This document shows positions 54,419 to 64,000 of a stretch of DNA of 64,000 nt, one piece after another. The stretch's first letter is position 1. The number at the start of each line of letters is the position of its first letter. Both the position numbers and the translations under genes were made by a program. Source of the stretch: Cryptococcus deneoformans JEC21 (taxonomy: Eukaryota > Basidiomycota > Tremellomycetes > Tremellales > Cryptococcaceae); the NCBI RefSeq assembly GCF_000091045.1, contig NC_006683.1:382941-446940 (forward strand), in the 5' to 3' direction. The notes beneath the pieces are model-generated. The model was not told where the DNA came from, did not search any database, and saw nothing but the letters and a program-made list of their open reading frames with translations.

Positions 54419-56377
54419 CTAAACTCGACTGCGTGCTGCAGTAGCGCGTTCAAGAGGATTGATGTTGGTAGCAGTGATACTTGGACCGCTACAAGGATTT
54501 GGACGCTTGGTTGCGGCATTTGACAGTCGCAAATTACGGGCTATCTGCCACTCAGGAAGTTGTCTGGCGACTGTTAATGGAATCAGTGACTAACTTCTAA
54601 TGGACGACAAGATCTAGGAACTTACCCGTCACACGTAACTCCTTGCCCGTGAATTTGGCGTTGACAGATTTCAGATTGGCATCTTCACCCAATTTGATGT
54701 CCCACTGAGCGTGATCTGTACAACCCCAAAATAAGCATTTTGACTCGATTGCAGCTGTGGTTAACAACATACCGCCTTCATCCCATTGATCTGCCACAAT
54801 ATGAACTGTTCGATGTCCTCGAGTGGCAATGGTGATGTTGTCGATCCTGTGAGACGTAGTCAGCAATCGTTGCTGGCATAAGTGTATACCAACTTACGAA
54901 AAGCCTGGGAGCCAAACCATTATATCATACACACTTGGCGTACTCTTAATGGCAATCCTCCCTTCCGAGCCCTTGATCATCTCAATCCACTCATCCTCGG
55001 CACCTTCAAGCAGCTCCGGATCAAAATCATCCACGTTGATATCTGGGCGACTTTGACCAGAACCGAAGGAAAGTGCTCTACCAGAGTACGAGTTGGTAAC
55101 AGCAGGTGGCTGAGCCCATCTCGGCGCTTGGGGTGGCGTAGAAATATTCCGACCAGAGCTTCTGCCGGAGGATGACGAGGCCGTGCTTGCAGCAGACGAG
55201 GCAGGGGGTGCAAGACCGGAGGACGAGGAGTTTCGCCTCCCGCTAGAGTAAAATGAAAGAGGGTAGCCCACGGGAGGTGAGATAGGTGCAGATATCTGAC
55301 ATCCAGAAGAGGGAGAATGAGCTCGAGTCCATTTGTCCTGGCTAGATGTAGAGGCCTGAGAACCTCTCGAAAAGCGCCTAGCTTCTGCATATGCGACTGC
55401 TGTAGATGGGGCCTGAGTTGCTGGTGGTCCGATCACGGGCGAACTAATATCAGATTGGGGTGGTTGAGATAGAGGTGGAATCTGGCTCAGAGAAGTAAAG
55501 CTTGGAAAAGAAGGGTCATGACGGGGGGCAGTTGGAGGAGTATCGAGACTGCGTAGTTGAGGAGCCATGAGTCAGCGATACCATACACAAACAATACATC
55601 AATTGATCGTCAAGCACAAAGGTTTGGTTTAGTCAAATATGCAGTGACTCATACGAAGACTCTTGCACCATGCACCACCATCCGCTGACTAAAGAAGCGA
55701 TAGGTTGGAATCTCGTAGATCAAAGACGGACGCCAAAAATATTCCAAAGTGGAGCAGTGGCCTGATGGGAAGCCATCATTGACACTTGACATTCTTCAAC
55801 AACGACCGTCAAAGCGGCACATATCACTCCATGGGCATGTAGTCACCCGGATGGCTACAAGTGCAATACGAAGGAAGAATCGAGTTGAAATGCAAAGAAC
55901 ATGACGATCAATTACTCACCTGGCATGCTTTTTCCTCCAACTATTCCCTCGTTTGAGTGATGAAGAGCGAGATACAGTTGGTGGCTGCTCGTTAAAACTG
56001 GGTCCGATACCAGTCATTGTTGATGGTTCCTCATAGACGTCGGTAATGTCGGACGCTGTAGACAAGGGCCACACCGGAGCACTGATCTCTGCTCGAGGAG
56101 TGCTTTCCCCCTTTGAATGCGCTGTGCTTGTCGTAGACCCAGAAGGAGAAGTGTTTGGGCTGTGGGAGTGGAAGACGGGTGGGAGTTGGTGGTCGTGTGG
56201 CTGGAGTTCAGGCGTCGTAAGATTCGGACCTGAAGAGGACGAAGACCGAGATGAGGAGGTTAAAAGTGTTTCGCTTGAAGAGCTGGGTGAACCATGCGGT
56301 GGCAGCTGGGAGCTAGCAGACATAGCTACCGACGAGGGAACATTGTAACTGCTGGATCCGTCCGGAGGCTCGCCCAT
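54419..56377 (-). CDS. protein with C-terminal alpha-crystallin/HSP20-like domain and long disordered N-terminus
   Basis: Starting at MGEPPDGSSS, the first ~160 residues are Ser/Pro-rich, then KRGNSWRKKHA. A splice at 55919/55553 joins HA to SLDTPPTAPRHD. More low complexity follows (SSAASTASSSSGRSSGRNIS), then an acidic DINVDDFDPELLEGAEDEW. The C-terminal domain looks like an alpha-crystallin beta-sandwich: IAIKSTPSVYDIMVWLPGF, SIDNITIATRGHRTVHIVAD, DHAQWDIKLGEDANLKSVNA and KFTGKELRVTVARQLPEW. The order (LPGF, short strands, W-x-I-x-L, A-x-F-x-x-x-x-L-x-V) is that of HSP20-type domains. It is too long and disordered to be an ordinary small heat-shock protein. It could be a regulatory protein that borrowed the fold. 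Four or five exons. Confidence 0.68.
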
Positions 56378-57917
56378 GATGGATGCGTTGGCTGATAAAA
56401 GGCTGACAGCTTTGACGGTGGTTTGTTGATCGAGTGGAGCCAAGCTCCTGTGCAGTTCGTGATATATATGGGCTGGAGTTGTATGTTTATGGATGAAAGA
56501 GACGATAGCGGGTGGCAGGTGTGTGTTACAGTAGGAAGGAAGGAAGGAGAAGGACGAAAGATTGATCGTCTGCAAACACAGGGCCCACCAACGACTGCCA
56601 GCCCACAGAATTCTTACTCCTTCTTGCTCCTTCCTTGCCGCCACCGCCGGAAATGTTCAACCACTCACTGCTGTGGCTTCCTTCCTTAAAGTTACCCCCA
56701 TTTAACTCGCATGAAACATGTAATTTTATTGGCCGACTGACATCATTTTGCCCTTAAATCAGGGCTGCAAGTACGCTTACAACGCATCCCCCATTCCAGG
56801 TTTTTTTTCCGCTTTCGCCATCTGCAGCAACCATACACAATTTTAAGCGACGAGTCCGAAGTCCGAAATGCTTATTATGCACCAGGGTTGAAAAGCAATT
56901 GGAAGGTTGGATGGAACAACTGTTTATGTTCTGACTCATCCAATATCCATTACTCGACCCTCCCATAATACCGCTCTCATTAGTCAGTCAAGTGTGACAA
57001 AATGACCATTCGACTTTGAGTTGCAGGCGAACTAACTTCGTATGGCATTATCCTCCTCCTTCTCTATCACTTGTTGTTTCATGGCAATTTATTATGTCCT
57101 CGCAGCAACTTTTTCTCAGCCAAGATAGCTGGCCACCATGTGAGACTGTCCTTAAAATTGGCTTTATAATTCGCAACAGACATTCTGTAGTAATCGATAA
57201 ATATCGTCGTGTACACCAAGGTACCATAGCTACGTAATGTGATGCGGTCATGAAGGGACTGTCCATCGTCGGCAAGCCGGATGACTTATGAAGTTCCTCC
57301 TCCTGTTGCCAGCGTCGTCAGTCACCCATTAGTCAAATCATAATAATAGTTTGTTTCAAGCCCTCGTCGCAACAACGAAGGTCATCACGCAACAGCAGAT
57401 GATCATACGCATTGTGTGCTGCGTGCTGTTATCAGACAAGGCCTCGTAAACTATCAAGCATCGTTGTCGACACTCTAGTATGAATTCTGTGAGCTGAGAT
57501 AGGCGACACCTCCCTGTTAGTCATGTTACGTAGGGCTCAACGTAACACAACAAGCACGACAAGCGTTCTGCCCTACTATTAGTTTGAATCTTAAGGAATT
57601 ATTATTAGTAGGGATCTACTAATACAGAAATGATGACGTGTAAGAGGTGTGCCTGGCTCTGTCAACATCCGCTTTCGTGTCGAGCAGAGCAAGGATTGGG
57701 TCGGTCGGTGACAAATGCTGATCAGCAGCAGTTCATGGATTCATTTACCAGCCGCATTTGACTTTAGTAACAAGCTACTACCTATAATCTTGAAATAGTT
57801 GCCCAGCATCATCAATTCCGCTGCAAGAAGAAGAGTAGCACTGAAGTCTCGTTCATTCATCCTCAAAACGAAAGAGCGCCACAATCCGACCCCACCTCAA
57901 GTTAAAAGACTATATCG
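56378..57917. other. divergent intergenic region
   Basis: About 1.5 kb between the sHSP-like gene (-) and OTU1 (+). It contains homopurine stretches near 56535-56560 and an AT-rich part near 57590-57620. No supported gene or RNA seen. Confidence 0.4.
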
Positions 57918-59370
57918 ATGACCGTTAAGATGAGTGGAGTTCCAGAGAATCAAACTGTATATACTAACTATAGATTCTATACATACGGTTAAGAGCTCCT
58001 CAAGGGGTCTCAACCCTTGATTTAGACCCAGAAACTACCACAGTAGAGGATCTCAAAGTGCTGATCTTCTCTAGCACTGAGATACCTCCGGATGAGCAGG
58101 ATAGTAAGCAGTGACTTCCGAAATTGCAACTTTTATCCTTATTATTACCCTGTAGTTAAGTATGGTTATCCACCCAAGCCACTTCCATCAACGGCGGGGC
58201 CGTTGTCTTCCATCCCCATTGGCAAGGGAGAGCAGCTTATTGTCAGCTCTATACCATCGGGTGGCCCTTCAAAGAAGGTACCAGTTGTTGCCCAACCTTC
58301 AACAACTACTAGCTCAGCTCCTGCTGCTTCAAGGCCTACCAATGCGTCACCAGTTCTTGCTGCCCCCTTAGTGTCGAATGCTTCTCAAGGCGAAGGTGTA
58401 GAAAGCGGCGAGAGCGTTGCCGTACCGGGCAGAGACGCTGGATACCTGCAGCTGAGGGTTGTACCGGATGACAACTCTTGTCTTTTCAGTGCTATTGGTA
58501 TTGTATTTGAGGGCGGTATCGAGGCAGCTCAGAGGCTGCGTATGGTGGTGGCCAACGCCATTAAGGATGACCCTTTTACATACTCCGAGGTTATGCTTGG
58601 GTAAGTGATCGGGATCGTATAAGTCAGGATAACTTTGAGCTAATGTGGATGTAAGCCAACCGATCGATCAGTATGTGAAGCGGATCCAAAAGCCGCAGAC
58701 ATGGGGAGGAGCTATCGGTATGTTTCTATACATTTCCTGTACAGATCTCATGCATGGCATTGTTGACGTTGTTCAGAACTCTCAATATTTGCCAAACAGT
58801 AAATCAAAAAAACCATTACATATCAGACTTTGCTTACCAAAAACCACAGCTACAAGACTGAAATTGCCTCGTTTGACGTAGCAACAGGGCGTTGCGATAG
58901 ATTCGGCCAAGATGAATATGACACACGGTACGTTCGTGTAACTTGGGGTCCGTTCTGGTGGCTCATGGCGATCTGCTCATTTAGTTGCATTCTCGTCTAC
59001 TCTGGTATTCGTGAGTCCTAATTGACCTTAGTCGCCTTGCCATCTCTGATTTTTTAACCCTCCACAGACTACGACGCCATCAGTCTATCACCTCTCCCTG
59101 TTTCCCCAGCTTCTTTCCACACCACAATATTCCCTGTAACTGATCAAATCATTCTTACTACTGCGGACAAGCTCGTCTCACAACTTCGAGCTAGGCATTA
59201 TTATACCGACACTGCAAACTTTGATCTCAGGTGTGCGATATGCAAGAAGGGTCTGAGAGGAGAAAAAGGTGCGAGAGAACACGCCATGCAGACTGGTCGT
59301 GAGTTATCTCCTGTCAACTATTCGTGACCTCAAGCTAATTCCGCCAGATGTCGAGTTTGGCGAGTACTAA
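57918..59370 (+). CDS. OTU1: OTU-family deubiquitinase Otu1/YOD1
   Basis: Otu1 is a Cdc48/p97-bound cysteine protease that trims ubiquitin chains in ER-associated degradation. An N-terminal UBX-like domain reads IRLRAPQGVSTLDLDPETTT and VEDLKVLIFSSTEIPPDEQD, then KYGYPPKPL. A Ser/Ala/Pro linker is followed by the OTU domain with the catalytic Cys in VVPDDNSCLFSAIGIVFEGG, YVKRIQKPQTWGGAIELSIF, KTEIASFDVATGRCDRFGQD and the catalytic His in CILVYSGIHYDAIS. A C-terminal C2H2 finger (LRCAICKKGLRGEKGAREHA then MQTGHVEFGEY) completes the Otu1 layout. About eight exons. The start is provisional: ATG 57918 with a two-codon exon and a GTTAAG donor best joins ILYIRLRAP. Confidence 0.9.
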
Positions 59371-59498
59371 GGTTCCATCAATTATCCTTCCGGCACAATA
59401 TATGAGCGTTATTCTGTCTTTTATGTAGTGTTAAACTACCATAATATCCATCTAATGAAGTATATCAAATCCGTCTGTAAAGAAAAAATAATAAATTT

Positions 59499-62911
<3,413 letters not shown>

Positions 62912-63076
62912 TTAAGGTTCAGTCTTTACGTAATACGTCGCGTCAGTGCCCTCCTCCACCTGCGCGTCGAGATCCAAAGTCCAGTCATCCAACGGACAGA
63001 CCTTCGACGTCTTCGATACTTGCTTCGATATTACCACGACAGCTCTTGTCACGAGCACCCATGCTCAGCATAGCTC

Positions 63077-64000
63077 ATGTCCCCTAACCACTCTTCGACG
63101 TCGAGCAGGAGGAGGGCTGCTGTTCCGGCAACCCAAGCGGATCCTAGTTTCCAAAATACCGAAGAAGTGCCATCCCTGACCCCCCGTCACCCGGCAAGAT
63201 CTTCTTCTCGCAGATCTGCACGCCGAGGGCTTAGTCCTTCCCAGAAGATTCCGTCCTCATCACCATCTCGGAGACGACGGACCCGATCTGGAAGGAGGAG
63301 AGGAAGGGATGATGAAGAAGTGAGCGATGTTGTGCCACCGAGTGACGACGATGAGTACGAGGAATGGAGAGACAGGAGGGCGGCCGATCCGGTGATGACC
63401 AGCCATGGATTATCCCGCCCGATCGACTACTCAAGTTCCCATTTAGCGATGGACAAGGAGACGCGCGAGGCGGGCGCAACAGGCATTCGTCCTAAAAAGC
63501 CGGATAAGTCAATTGACAATGTGAGAAAGAAATCTTCGCCTTTTGAATCGTTCATTACTGATCCAGCTCAGCGTCCCCCAATTGGACTCTCCATAAATGC
63601 TAATTTCGACATGCATTATGCCAACCTCTTTTCGCCGGCACCTTCATCAACCGTCGATCCGACAAGTTCGCCGGAATCCTCCTCCAGCGCAGCAACAACC
63701 CCTACTCGGCGTCTCACTTTCTCGGAAGAGGACCCAGATTTCCCTTTATACGATGGGGACCAGGAATTGCATTCTTCATCCATCGCCGAAAGAGGGTCTC
63801 TACCTCCCTTAATAGAGCCGTGGGACGGAAAAGACGACGAACTAGACTTTTTGGCTTTTTCGCCGCCAAAGAATACAGACCTTAAAATACCCTCTCAGCC
63901 TGTAAACACCTCGTCGCCGACACTAGATGATAATGATAGCCAGGAAATAAATAAATCGTCAAATGAAATTGGAAGTCACCAGGTTGGAAAAGGAATTCTG
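63077..64000 (+). CDS. 5' part of an unidentified Arg/Ser-rich protein (runs off the window)
   Basis: From the ATG at 63077 a single frame stays open for 308 codons to the window edge. The N-terminus is disordered: SSRRSARRGLSPSQKIPSSS, then RRRRTRSGRRRGRDDEEVSD, a bipartite basic stretch that could be a nuclear-localisation signal, followed by an acidic PPSDDDEYEEWRDRRA. Later segments are Ser/Pro-rich with possible short motifs (NANFDMHYANLFSP, LTFSEEDPDFPLYDGDQE, WDGKDDELDFLAFSPPK). No domain is reached within the window. It is divergent from CAS1, ~300 bp between starts. Confidence 0.7.
   Translation, partial: MSPNHSSTSSRRRAAVPATQADPSFQNTEEVPSLTPRHPARSSSRRSARRGLSPSQKIPSSSPSRRRRTRSGRRRGRDDEEVSDVVPPSDDDEYEEWRDRRAADPVMTSHGLSRPIDYSSSHLAMDKETREAGATGIRPKKPDKSIDNVRKKSSPFESFITDPAQRPPIGLSINANFDMHYANLFSPAPSSTVDPTSSPESSSSAATTPTRRLTFSEEDPDFPLYDGDQELHSSSIAERGSLPPLIEPWDGKDDELDFLAFSPPKNTDLKIPSQPVNTSSPTLDDNDSQEINKSSNEIGSHQVGKGIL

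Overview
The window looks like nuclear DNA of a basidiomycete yeast of the Cryptococcus neoformans/gattii group. Genes are dense on both strands and nearly all are split by many short GT-AG introns of about 45-120 nt. The gene set is eukaryotic: P-type copper ATPase, AP-2 sigma, LSM6, DCC1, EFG1 and TFIIIC. The strongest lineage marker is a CAS1-type 10-TM capsule O-acetyltransferase near the right end. I cannot tell which species or chromosome this is. Intron boundaries were read by eye from splice signals, frame continuity and family conservation, so spans run start codon to stop codon and short exons may be off.

Layout. 1-4205 is gene-poor. 4206-7208: RIC8 (+) converging on proteasome SEM1 (-), the latter with a long overlapping upstream ORF. 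8420-15157: a Gln-rich coiled-coil protein (+), an 86-residue Cys-rich metallothionein-like protein (-), and a Ser/Pro-rich orphan protein (+). 16064-20600: mitochondrial TPR protein (-), COX8/COX7C (-), DCC1 (+), WBP2-like GRAM protein (-). 20880-25598: mitochondrial CLPP (+), secreted alpha-1,3-glucanase (+), EFG1 (-). A tRNA-Asn with an intron lies at 25791, followed by a puzzling stretch with an inverted exon-intron duplication (26.1-27.3 kb). 27666-32175: COX23 (+) and the CCC2 copper pump (+). 32363-35844: dipeptidyl aminopeptidase (-). 35967-38703: AP-2 sigma (+) and a PP2C phosphatase (+). 38897-43520: TFIIIC tau55-like (-), CTP1 citrate carrier (+) with an assembly gap in an intron, ILV6 (-). 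43916-52861: KRE9-like GPI protein (+), DSC3 (-), SUR7-like (-), Zn2Cys6 regulator (-). 53117-59370: LSM6 (+), alpha-crystallin-like protein (-), OTU1 (+). 59499-62773: CAS1 (-). 63077 to the end: 5' part of an unidentified gene (+).

There is no operon or gene-cluster logic; most genes are housekeeping. Several themes recur: mitochondrial biogenesis (COX8, COX23, CLPP, CTP1, ILV6, TPR protein), copper handling (CCC2 and COX23, possibly the Cys-rich protein), and the cell surface or capsule (alpha-1,3-glucanase, KRE9-like protein, SUR7-like protein, CAS1). No complete transposon, rRNA, CRISPR array or prokaryotic element was seen. The least explained loci are the Cys-rich mini-protein, the inverted duplication near 26.5 kb, the SEM1 overlapping ORF and the sHSP-like protein with a long disordered N-terminus.
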